Part shown: piece after piece, positions 7,239 through 14,328 of the stretch
How the letters are laid out: each line of letters starts with the position of its first letter
How positions within the stretch are numbered: the first letter of the stretch is position 1
Assembly: GCA_910585525.1 (NCBI GenBank)
Contig: CAJUFR010000035.1
Span: 1-22,731 of the forward strand
Length of the DNA stretch: 22,731 nucleotides
Origin: an uncultured Angelakisella sp.
GTDB taxonomy: Bacteria > Bacillota > Clostridia > Oscillospirales > Ruminococcaceae
Direction: 5' to 3'
Position numbers and translations under genes: made by a program
The notes under the pieces: model-generated
What the model was told of the DNA's origin: nothing
Database searches by the model: none
What the model saw: only the letters and a program-made list of their open reading frames with translations

Positions 7239-8516
7239 TCAATACTTCCCAAGAAGCTGGAACATCTGGTGCTTGTAGGCCTCCACCCCGGGCTGGTCGA
7301 AGGGGTTGACCCCCAGCAGTTCGCAGGAGAGGTAGCAGGAGAAGATAAAGTAGTAGTACAGCTGGCCCAGGGTCCGGGCGTCGATGGCGGGGATGGAAAA
7401 CTCCAGGCAGGGGATGCCCCTCTGGCTGTGGGCGGCGAAGGTCCCCTTCCGGGCGGCCTCGTTGATGTCCCAGAAGTCCTTGCCGGTGAGGTAGTCGAAG
7501 TAGTCCTTTTTAGGCTCCGGGGGGATGCGGACGCTGGCGTCGCGCTCCCGGACGGTGAGGAAGGTCTCGATGATGACAGGCCGCCCCTGCTGGACGTACT
7601 GCCCCACGGCGTGGAGGTCCTCCGAGTTGCTGGAGACGATGGGGTAGAGGGCGGTGTCCTCCTTGCCCTCGCTCTCGGCGAAGGTCTGGACCCACCACTT
7701 GGCGAAGAAGTCCAGCCGGGGCTCGAAGAAGGAGAGCATCTCCAGGGCGTAGCCCTTCTCCAGCAGCAGTTTTCTGAGGACGGCGTACCGCAGGGCGATG
7801 TTCTCCTCCGCCCCCTCGGCAAAGAGCCGGTCCCGCATCTGCCGCATCCCGGCGGTGATCTCCCCGATGTCGATGCCCGCCACCGCCATGGGGAAGAGGC
7901 CCACGTCGGAGATCACCGAGAACCGTCCCCCCACCCGCTCCGGGAAGGTGAGGAAGGTGTAGCTGTGGTCCTTGCAAAGCTGGTGGAGGGTGCTGCCGGG
8001 GGTGCCGGTGGCAAAGATCCGCTTGGCGGCCTCTGTCTCCCCGTACCGCTTTTCCAGGTACTGGCGCAGCACCCGGAATGCGATGCCGGGCTCCAGCGTC
8101 TCAAAGTTTTTGGCGATGCAGTCGATGTAGACCGACCGGTAGCCGTCCAGCGTCTCCAGGGTGTCGGCCATCTCCCGGGCGGAAATGGTGTTGCCGGCCC
8201 AGAGCATCACCGGCCCGTCCTTTGGCCGCAGCGCCTTGATGGCCGCCCGGGAGGACTGGTTGGAGCCGCCGATGCCGATGGTGACGAAGACGTCGGCGCC
8301 GGCCCGGACCCGGGCCGCCTGCTCCTGGAGAAAGGCCACCCGCTCCGGGCTGGCGCTTTCGTCCACGGTGCGCCAGCCGGTGAAGTCCTGATACCGGGGG
8401 TCCCCGGCGACTGCACGGGCCAACACGGGGGCTGCCTGGCGGCAGCGGTCCTCCAGTTCTCCAGGGGAGAGGATGTTCTTTTTGTCCACGAAGGACAGAG
8501 TGATGGTGTTGTCCAT
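7239..8516 (-). CDS. pgi: Glucose-6-phosphate isomerase
   Basis: A 425-residue cytoplasmic isomerase that interconverts glucose-6-phosphate and fructose-6-phosphate. Clear PGI features are IGIGGSNQSSRAA (phosphate site, near residue 82), GTPGSTLHQL, signature RVGGRFSVISDVG, AESEGKED with the catalytic glutamate, DLHAVGQY, and near the C-terminus DQPGVEAYK with the conserved lysine. The length is near the 440-450 usual for Firmicutes. The frame stays open upstream through the repeat region, but ATG 8516 is the start because GGAG lies nine bases before it and homology begins there. Unlike several neighbours it looks like an ordinary, fully conserved member of its family. A dispersed repeat separates it from nagA. 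Confidence 0.93.
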   Translation of the reverse strand: MDNTITLSFVDKKNILSPGELEDRCRQAAPVLARAVAGDPRYQDFTGWRTVDESASPERVAFLQEQAARVRAGADVFVTIGIGGSNQSSRAAIKALRPKDGPVMLWAGNTISAREMADTLETLDGYRSVYIDCIAKNFETLEPGIAFRVLRQYLEKRYGETEAAKRIFATGTPGSTLHQLCKDHSYTFLTFPERVGGRFSVISDVGLFPMAVAGIDIGEITAGMRQMRDRLFAEGAEENIALRYAVLRKLLLEKGYALEMLSFFEPRLDFFAKWWVQTFAESEGKEDTALYPIVSSNSEDLHAVGQYVQQGRPVIIETFLTVRERDASVRIPPEPKKDYFDYLTGKDFWDINEAARKGTFAAHSQRGIPCLEFSIPAIDARTLGQLYYYFIFSCYLSCELLGVNPFDQPGVEAYKHQMFQLLGKY

Positions 8517-8583
8517 GGGGTTCAACTCCTTATGTTGATGTATGGGGGCGGGGGGTGGGGGCCGCCGAAGCGGCCCGCTCCTT

Positions 8584-8775
8584 CCCCCCGCAGGGGAACT
8601 TCCAATCCGCCGGAGGCACCTTCGCCTTTGGCCGTCCGGGTCCAGGGCGCAGCCCTGGTCGCTCTTTGCCTTCTTTCTGTCGATACAGAAAGAAGGGCCC
8701 CGCCGGCGGGGCGGTCGAAGAGACGCCTTGAAAATTGCAGGAAAGGGTATGGGGAGGAACGAGCCCCGAACAAAA
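8584..8775. repeat. Composite intergenic repeat with three hairpins between nagA and pgi
   Basis: Positions 8584-8622 repeat the end of the window-border element (22537-22575, same orientation; 117-153 inverted). Three perfect inverted repeats follow: CCAGGGC/GCCCTGG (8642-8658), a 12-bp stem CCTTCTTTCTGT with a 4-nt loop (8669-8696), and GCCCCGCC/GGCGGGGC (8697-8712). The tail at 8729-8767 resembles the reverse complement of 18602-18640 at roughly three quarters identity. No transposase is present. It looks like a non-autonomous, modular intergenic repeat of the host chromosome. It fills most of the 266-bp gap between nagA and pgi, an operon whose other gaps are at most ~50 bases. Confidence 0.75.
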
Positions 8776-8782
8776 ACAGAAA

Positions 8783-9913
8783 TCACCCAAAAACCCGTTC
8801 CCCTCGAACAAAGGTAGCAAAGACCCCCAGCCCCTCGTCCACAAGGACCAGGTCCGCGTCCTTCCCCGGGGCGATGGCCCCCTTGCGGCTCCAGCCCATC
8901 AGTTCCGCCGGGTTCCGGCTCATCAGCCGGGCGGCGTCCTCCGGGTCCGCCCCGGTCCACCGGACGATGTTCCCCAGGGCCCGGTCCAGGGTCAGCGTCG
9001 ATCCCGCCCGGACCCCGCTTTTTAGCTTGGCGTCCCCGTCCTTGACGATGACGTCGTTGACACCCAGCTTGTAATCCCCGTCCGGCAGCCCCGCCGCCAT
9101 GATGGAATCGGTGATGGCCACCACACGGTCCCACCCCTTGGCCTTGAGGTAGAGCCGCACCGTCCCCGGGTGCAGGTGCAGCCCGTCGCAGATGGCCTCC
9201 ACCCAGCAATCGCTCTCCAGGGCGACCCCCCAGATGGCCGGGTCATGCTGGTGGAAAAGGCGCTGGGCGTTGCCCAGGTGGGTGGCGGAGGTGACCCCCG
9301 CCTTGACGGCGGCCCAGGAGGTGTCGTACCCCGCCGCGCTGTGGCCCATGGCCACCGTGATCCCCAGTTCCCTCAGGGCCGGGACGATCTCCACCGCCCC
9401 CGGCACCTCCGGGGAGAGGGTCAGGTAGGTGACGTGGCCCCCGGCGGCCTCCTGGTACTCCCGGAACAGGTCGATCCGGGCCTCCTTCATCAGCAGGCTC
9501 TCCGGCATCGCCCCCTTGTACTCCACCGAGAGACAGGGTCCCTCCAGGTGGATGCCCATAAGCTGGGCCCCGCCGCTGCCCTTCTCGATGACCTCCCGGG
9601 CGGCCCGGATGGCTTTTAAAGTCTGTTCCTTGGTGTCGGTAAGCACCGAGCACTGCCACCCGGTGACCCCGTGGCTGGCAAAAAACCGGCTGATCTTCCG
9701 CAGCCCCTCCGGGTCGGCGGCGTTGACGTCCACCCCGGCGGCGCCGTGGGTGTGCAGGTCCAAAAAGCCGGGGAGCAGCCGCTTCCCCTCCCCGTCCACC
9801 CGGGGCAGGCCCTTGTCGTTCCCCGCCCCCAGGGCGGCGATGACCCCGTCCTCCACCGTCACGGTGGCGGCCTCCCCCCGGAGGCGGACATTCTCAAGGT
9901 AAAAGCTGTTCAT
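8783..9913 (-). CDS. nagA: N-acetylglucosamine-6-phosphate deacetylase
   Basis: A 376-residue amidohydrolase that removes acetate from GlcNAc-6-phosphate to give glucosamine-6-phosphate. Visible marks are LPGFLDLHTHGAAG near residue 48 (metal site), GIHLEGPCLS with the zinc-binding glutamate, AMGHSAAG with a metal-binding histidine, SATHLGNAQRLF (standard: THLFNAM), ICDGLHLHPG, and AITDSIMAAGLP with the catalytic aspartate (TDA in most members). The length is normal for the family (about 380). ATG 9913 is preferred over a GTG three codons earlier because AGGTG lies at the right distance. The gene follows the nagB-like stop by 12 bases, so the two products probably act consecutively. HLGNAQ in place of HLFNAM is a moderate departure near the substrate pocket. 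Confidence 0.9.
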   Translation of the reverse strand: MNSFYLENVRLRGEAATVTVEDGVIAALGAGNDKGLPRVDGEGKRLLPGFLDLHTHGAAGVDVNAADPEGLRKISRFFASHGVTGWQCSVLTDTKEQTLKAIRAAREVIEKGSGGAQLMGIHLEGPCLSVEYKGAMPESLLMKEARIDLFREYQEAAGGHVTYLTLSPEVPGAVEIVPALRELGITVAMGHSAAGYDTSWAAVKAGVTSATHLGNAQRLFHQHDPAIWGVALESDCWVEAICDGLHLHPGTVRLYLKAKGWDRVVAITDSIMAAGLPDGDYKLGVNDVIVKDGDAKLKSGVRAGSTLTLDRALGNIVRWTGADPEDAARLMSRNPAELMGWSRKGAIAPGKDADLVLVDEGLGVFATFVRGERVFG

Positions 9914-9925
9914 CCAATGCACCTC

Positions 9926-10741
9926 TTATCTGGGCAGCTGGGCCGCCACGTTGTTGATGATGAGCAGGGCGTCGGGGTGGCCCTGGGCCAGGGTCACCGG
10001 GAAGCTGGCGGTGGGCTCGCCGTAGGCGGCCCGGCGGCAGACCGCCCGGTGCCAATCCCGGAACACCGCCAGCCGCAGCTTTTTGGCCCCCAGTATCTGC
10101 TTCATGCCGATGGTGACGCACCTTTTGGGCATATCCTCCAGGGCGCCCCCCAGGTCCCCCACGCAGTTGGTGGCCCGGGTCTCCGGGGCGATATCCAGCA
10201 CCCGGGTGGGCAGCTGGCGGAACTCCTCCGCCGGGATGTCCTGGGGCTCGTTAAAGGCCAGGTGGCCGGTGATGCCGATGCCGCCGAAGCAGGCGTCGGC
10301 CCCCCCCAGTTCCTCCAGCAGCCGGTCGCATCTGCTGGGGTCACGGGGATCGGGGAATACCCGCTGCTCCTCCGGCATCACCAGGTCGGGGCGGATCCTG
10401 GAGTAGACCACCCGGTCCATGAAGCCCCGGAAGGAGAGGGGGTCGTCCTTGTCGATCCACTCCCCGTCATCGGTGAGGTACTCGTCCATGTTGAAGAACC
10501 AGCAGTTTTTGAGGCTCAGTCCCTCCTCGTTCACCAGCCGGACAAAGATGGGGTACTGTCCCACCGGCCCCACCGGGACGATGAACACCGTCTTTTCCCC
10601 CCGGCTGTTGTGGTCCCGGATGACGCTCGCCATCTCCCGGGCCAGTTCGTAGAAAGCCTCCCCCGAATCCCCGGTGAGGAGGACGGGCAGCTTGGCGTTT
10701 TTCCCCAGTTCCCGGGGGGGCAGCTGATAATAATCGCGCAT
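9926..10741 (-). CDS. Glucosamine-6-phosphate deaminase/isomerase family protein (divergent NagB)
   Basis: A 271-residue protein of the NagB/6-phosphogluconolactonase fold. NagB converts glucosamine-6-phosphate to fructose-6-phosphate and ammonia. Conserved parts are FNMDEYLTDD, whose D86 matches catalytic D72 of E. coli, and GHLAFNEP, with H160 and E165 matching H143 and E148. Two departures are visible. T158 stands where E. coli has D141 (GNDGHIAFNEP). The usual TGSTP/TGGTP substrate loop is replaced by IVPVGPVGQYP (54-64). The protein also has a short insertion after the DEY motif. ATG 10741 has GCGAGG nine bases upstream and starts 47 bases after the response regulator. Adjacent nagA supports an amino-sugar role, but the altered residues leave activity open. 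Confidence 0.8.
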   Translation of the reverse strand: MRDYYQLPPRELGKNAKLPVLLTGDSGEAFYELAREMASVIRDHNSRGEKTVFIVPVGPVGQYPIFVRLVNEEGLSLKNCWFFNMDEYLTDDGEWIDKDDPLSFRGFMDRVVYSRIRPDLVMPEEQRVFPDPRDPSRCDRLLEELGGADACFGGIGITGHLAFNEPQDIPAEEFRQLPTRVLDIAPETRATNCVGDLGGALEDMPKRCVTIGMKQILGAKKLRLAVFRDWHRAVCRRAAYGEPTASFPVTLAQGHPDALLIINNVAAQLPR

Positions 10742-10788
10742 GTCAAAATACCTCGCTTTCTTATGGACAGGGGGCAGAGGACCGGTCC

Positions 10789-11478
10789 TCATCTTCCCCC
10801 GGTGAACAGGTGCTCCAGACCCAGCTGGCGGATCATGGCCACGATCTCCTTGGTGCGGGTGCAGCCGAATTTGTTCAGCAGCCCCTTGATCTGGGTCTTG
10901 ACGGTGACCACCTCCACGCACCGGGCGGCGGCGATCTCCTGGACCTTCAGCCCCTGCAAAAGCAGCCGCACCAACTCCCGTTCGGCGGGGGTGAGCCGGG
11001 CCATGTTGCTGATGAAGAAGATCAGGGAGCGTTCGCTCTGGTGCAGGCGGCTGTACTCCCGCATGACGATCTGCTGGACCTGCTGCTCCAGGGCGGGCCG
11101 GCCGGCGTGGGCCCGGCGGATGTGCTCCAGCAGCACCTCGTCGTCGCAGCCCTTCACCACGTAGTCCACCGCCCCGCTGGCCATGGCGCTGAGGATGATG
11201 TCCTCGGTCTCGTGGGCGGTGAGGAAGATGATCTTCACCTCCGGCTTGTCCCGGTGGATGGCCTCGGCGGCGGTGATCCCCGCCTGCATCGTCTCCATCT
11301 CGATATCCATCAGGATGATGTCGCAGTCGGTCTCCCGGGCCAGGCGGGTGATCTCCTGGCCGGTGGCGGCGCAGCCCGCCACCTCCATCCCCGGGGCCCG
11401 GCTCACGATATCGCAGAAGTCCTCCCGCAGCAGGGGGATATCCTCCGCCACCATCACCCGGATCGGCTGTCGTTCCAT
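10789..11478 (-). CDS. NarL/LuxR-family response regulator
   Basis: A 229-residue two-component transcription regulator. The N-terminal receiver domain (about 5-125) has the acidic pocket AED (11-13), phospho-acceptor D58 in ILMDIEM, the switch threonine in FLTAHE and the conserved lysine in YVVKG. A linker with charged helices leads to a C-terminal LuxR-type helix-turn-helix (about 160-215, beginning LTPAERELVRLLLQG and containing VTVKTQIKGLLNKFG). The ATG overlaps closely with the kinase 3' end (6 bases after its stop) with GGGAGG immediately upstream. It is paired with the kinase directly upstream and presumably controls its own operon, since the sugar genes follow on the same strand. Confidence 0.93.
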   Translation of the reverse strand: MERQPIRVMVAEDIPLLREDFCDIVSRAPGMEVAGCAATGQEITRLARETDCDIILMDIEMETMQAGITAAEAIHRDKPEVKIIFLTAHETEDIILSAMASGAVDYVVKGCDDEVLLEHIRRAHAGRPALEQQVQQIVMREYSRLHQSERSLIFFISNMARLTPAERELVRLLLQGLKVQEIAAARCVEVVTVKTQIKGLLNKFGCTRTKEIVAMIRQLGLEHLFTGGR

Positions 11479-11484
11479 CCTCCC

Positions 11485-12990
11485 TCACCCCCTCCGTCCC
11501 GCGTCGTAGAGGGGCAGCATGATGAAAAAGCTGCTGCCCTCCCCCATCCGGCTCTCCAGCCGGAGGCGGCCAAAGTGGCTCTTGACGATCCTGCGGACAT
11601 AATAGAGGCCCATGCCCCAGTTGTAGTTGGTGTTCTTGCTGGTAAAAAACGGCTCGTAGATCCTGCTTTGCAGTTCCGGGGGGATGCCCCCGCCGTTGTC
11701 CCGGACCTCCAGCACCGTCCACAGCCGCTCCGGCCGGGCCCGCAGGGCCAGGGACGGCTCCCGCCCCGCCGCCAAAGCCGCCTCGCAGCCGTTGGTGAGG
11801 AGGTTGTACACCGCCTCGCCCAGGGGGCCCAGGTCGGCCAGCACCAGCCGGTCCACCGGCAGTTCCACCGCCACCTCCACCTCCGGGTACTTGCCGTGGA
11901 ACCGCTCCACGGCGGTGGCGGTCACCCGGCTCATCTCCACCGGGGAGAGGGAGAGGGCGCTGTTTTTGACGGTGCGGTACAGCTCGTCCATCCGGGCCAG
12001 CATCCCCTCGTTGAGTTCCCGGAGGGCCGACGCGCAGGCCCGGACCTCCGGGAGGTCCGGCTGGTCCCCCTCCAGGGCCCGGGACAGCTTTTTGTGCAGC
12101 ACCCGGCTGGAGAGCAGCTGGTTTTTGATGCCGTGGACGAACACCGACACCCCGGTGCCGGCGGCGTCGAACTTCCGCTGCAGGGAGACGTCCTCCCGCC
12201 CCTCGGCGTAATCCATCTGGGCGTAGCAGACCATGCCGTAGCCCCCCAGCACCACAAAGAGGAGGGTGCAGGCCCCCAAAATGAGCCACCCCACCACCGA
12301 CAGGGAGGGCCCGATGTAGCTGGTGATGCCCAGGCGGATGTACTCGCCGATGAACATATTGTAGATCTGGGCCGGGTCCTTGGTGGCGTAGAGGAGGTAA
12401 AGGGCGGTGATCCCCACGGCGGAAAGGAGGATGTAGCCGTTGTTGCGCTTAAAGAAGGTGATGGTGGTGGCCCGGTACTCCTGGACCATCAGCAGCAGCG
12501 CCGCCAGAAGGTAGGCCAGGATCCAGGCCATGGAGAGGGGGAGCATGGCGGTGATGAGCCAGAACCGCCCCCGCACCAGGTTGTAAAAGACATCGGGCCA
12601 GTAGTAGACCAGAAAGGCGGCGGGGAACACCGCCGACAGCCGCCGCACCAGCCGGTGGCGGCGGCGCACCCAGGGGATCATGGTCACCTCCAGCCCCACC
12701 TGGAGCAGGAACCAGGGGAAGAGGGTGCGCCCCACCGCCACCAGGTACCCCAGCTGGGACATGGAGATGGGCCGGAACTGGAGCCAGCGCTGGATCTCCG
12801 GCACCAGGAAGAGGAAGGTCTGCTCGGTGGCGGCGACGCCCCCCATCTGGGCGATGTGGATGATGACCCCCAGCAGCATCAGGGAGCAGGACACCCCCAG
12901 CCCCAACAGGTAGACCGAAAGGATATCCCGCCGCCGGGCCGCCACGAACACCGAGGTGGCGGCGCAGAGGGCCAGCACGATGAGCAGCAT
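11485..12990 (-). CDS. Membrane sensor histidine kinase
   Basis: A 501-residue kinase. About the first 270 residues are largely hydrophobic with roughly seven to eight membrane spans and no large extracellular domain, suggesting sensing within or at the membrane. The transmitter shows an H-box FVHGIKNQLLSS (an HEIKNPL-like variant), an N-box EAVYNLLTNGCEA, G1 VRDNGGGIP, F-box YEPFFTSK and G2 WGMGLYYV. ATG 12990 is preferred because the predicted transcription start lies near 13007 and AAGGGG precedes this ATG. An in-frame GTG at 12999 would leave almost no leader but cannot be excluded. It is the first gene of the operon. The signal is unknown; a sugar or sugar-phosphate related cue is a guess from context. 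Confidence 0.9.
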   Translation of the reverse strand: MLLIVLALCAATSVFVAARRRDILSVYLLGLGVSCSLMLLGVIIHIAQMGGVAATEQTFLFLVPEIQRWLQFRPISMSQLGYLVAVGRTLFPWFLLQVGLEVTMIPWVRRRHRLVRRLSAVFPAAFLVYYWPDVFYNLVRGRFWLITAMLPLSMAWILAYLLAALLLMVQEYRATTITFFKRNNGYILLSAVGITALYLLYATKDPAQIYNMFIGEYIRLGITSYIGPSLSVVGWLILGACTLLFVVLGGYGMVCYAQMDYAEGREDVSLQRKFDAAGTGVSVFVHGIKNQLLSSRVLHKKLSRALEGDQPDLPEVRACASALRELNEGMLARMDELYRTVKNSALSLSPVEMSRVTATAVERFHGKYPEVEVAVELPVDRLVLADLGPLGEAVYNLLTNGCEAALAAGREPSLALRARPERLWTVLEVRDNGGGIPPELQSRIYEPFFTSKNTNYNWGMGLYYVRRIVKSHFGRLRLESRMGEGSSFFIMLPLYDAGRRG

Positions 12991-13013
12991 TCCCCACACC
13001 CCTTTTCCCCTCT

Positions 13014-13042
13014 ATTATAGCCCAAAGGGGGAGGATACGCAA
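13014..13042 (-). promoter_or_regulatory. Predicted sigma-A promoter of the kinase/sugar operon
   Basis: On the minus strand a perfect TATAAT (13014-13019) lies 17 bases downstream of TTGCGT (13037-13042). It sits just upstream of the kinase start and downstream of the terminator at 13061-13110, so it is the natural entry point for the twelve-gene leftward operon. Confidence 0.75.
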
Positions 13043-13060
13043 AGATGTTTTTTTGCCTGC

Positions 13061-13110
13061 AAAAAGCGCCCGGAAGTCACAGGCTGTTTGATACCTTGAC
13101 TTCCGGGCGC
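13061..13110 (-). terminator. Rho-independent terminator of the ABC transporter operon
   Basis: A perfect 14-bp stem (13097-13110 with 13066-13079, arm GCGCCCGGAAGTCA) has a 17-nt loop and is followed on the minus strand by TTTTT (13065-13061). It lies about 40 bases beyond the binding-protein gene and insulates it from the kinase operon. Confidence 0.9.
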
Positions 13111-13151
13111 CTGCGCCCGCTAATGGGCCGCTTTCTGTTACAAAGGCCAGC

Positions 13152-14255
13152 TTACTTGGCGGCGCTGTAGGCCTTGTAGGCCTCTTCCATGACGTCGAAG
13201 AGGACGTAGTTCTCCACCGGAACAGCCTCGGGGATACGGCCGTTGTTGATGAAGATCTGCTGCTGGGTCTCGTAGATGGTCTTGATGGCGTCCATGTTGC
13301 CGCAGTCCTTGGTGATGGTCTCCCAATCAGCCTCGCCCAGGGCGCGGATCATGGTGTCCTCGGGGGCGTCCAGTTCCTTGGCCAGCAACTTGGCCATGTA
13401 CTCCTGGTTGGCCAGGCGGTAGTCATGGGCCTTGTTCAGGGCCTGGGCGAACCGGACCAGGATGTCCTTGTTCTCCTGGGCGTACTTGGTGGTGGTGATG
13501 TAGCTGGAGGGGAAGATGGCGCTGTCCAGGAAGTCGGCGTTGCCGCCCAGGTTGACGTAGTTCTCGCCCAGGGCGTCCTGGAGGGTGATGGTGTTGGGGG
13601 ACCAAGCGGCGGCGGCGTCCACCTGGCCGGTGATCATGGCGGTGGTCATGCCGTCAACGGTCATCTCCACGGTGTTGATATCCTCGACGGACAGGCCGGC
13701 CTTCTTCAGGGCCTGCTGGAGGATGATCTCGGAGGAGGTACCGGCCTGGACGGCCACGGTCTTGCCCTTGAGGTCGGCGGCGGTGTTGATGCCGTGGGAC
13801 TTGTTGCCAACGACGACGTCAGACAGGGAGGTGGTGTGGTCCATCTGGAAGATGGCGGCCTGGCCCTCGATGCAGAGGGCGTGGGCGCCGTGGCCGATCT
13901 GGGAGATATCAATGTCCCCGGAGGCCATGGCGGCGATCTCGGCAGGGCCGCCCTGGAACTCGTAGACCTCAACGGTGAGGCCGACTTCCTCAAAGTAACC
14001 CTGGTCCATGCCGACGAACAGGGAGCCGGCGGAGCCCAGGTTGGGCATGTAGGCTACCCGGACGGTGGCGGGCTCGTAGGTAGGGCCTTCGGGCTCAGGG
14101 GCAGGCTCGGGGGCGGGCTCGCTGCTGGAAGCGGGGGTGGAGGTGGAGGCCGGGGGAGTGCTGGAGGCGGGCGGGGTGGTGCCGCCGCCGCAGGCGGCCA
14201 GGCTCAGCACCAGCACGGCGGAGAGCAGCAGGGAAACGAGTTGCTTCTTGTTCAC
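13152..14255 (-). CDS. ABC transporter substrate-binding lipoprotein (nitrate/sulfonate/taurine type)
   Basis: A 367-residue extracytoplasmic binding protein of the NMT1/THI5-SsuA-TauA class. The N-terminus is a lipoprotein signal peptide ending in a lipobox LAAC (cysteine at 22), followed by a Ser/Pro/Thr/Glu-rich tether to about residue 58. The mature domain starts VRVAYMPNLGSAGSLFVG and shows family segments such as GYFEEVGLTVEV, MASGDIDI, LKGKTVAVQAG and GQVDAAAAW. The start is GTG 14255, nine bases after a perfect AGGAGG. It follows the ATPase gene after 73 bases that contain a hairpin. Possible substrates include sulfonates, taurine, nitrate or thiamine precursors; the sequence does not decide among them. 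Confidence 0.92.
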   Translation of the reverse strand: MNKKQLVSLLLSAVLVLSLAACGGGTTPPASSTPPASTSTPASSSEPAPEPAPEPEGPTYEPATVRVAYMPNLGSAGSLFVGMDQGYFEEVGLTVEVYEFQGGPAEIAAMASGDIDISQIGHGAHALCIEGQAAIFQMDHTTSLSDVVVGNKSHGINTAADLKGKTVAVQAGTSSEIILQQALKKAGLSVEDINTVEMTVDGMTTAMITGQVDAAAAWSPNTITLQDALGENYVNLGGNADFLDSAIFPSSYITTTKYAQENKDILVRFAQALNKAHDYRLANQEYMAKLLAKELDAPEDTMIRALGEADWETITKDCGNMDAIKTIYETQQQIFINNGRIPEAVPVENYVLFDVMEEAYKAYSAAK

Positions 14256-14297
14256 GGTAATGTTCCTCCTTAGATCATTGTAAATGTCCTTTTTTAT

Positions 14298-14323
14298 GAT
14301 ACCAGCCCGCAGGCTGCGGTATC
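14298..14323 (-). other. Intercistronic stem-loop between ATPase and binding-protein genes
   Basis: On the minus strand GATACC plus AGCC pairs with GGCT plus GGTATC around a 4-nt loop, with a 2-nt bulge. No U-tract follows the stem, so it is unlikely to be a full terminator. Its place between the ATPase stop and the binding-protein start suggests an RNA-processing or stability element that raises binding-protein output relative to the upstream genes. Confidence 0.55.
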
Positions 14324-14328
14324 CGTCG

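Noticed and set aside
6013..7278. Long plus-strand open frame opposite the aldolase gene
   Set aside because: Antisense shadow of a clearly conserved class II aldolase; translation is compositionally biased and motif-free.
8530..8844. Possible small protein genes in the nagA-pgi gap
   Set aside because: Several overlapping frames across a dispersed hairpin-rich repeat, none with a good ribosome site tied to a conserved start.
10810..13020. 736-codon open frame on the plus strand opposite the two-component genes
   Set aside because: Runs across two well-supported genes on the other strand, is rich in His, Gly and Asp, and has no recognisable domain.
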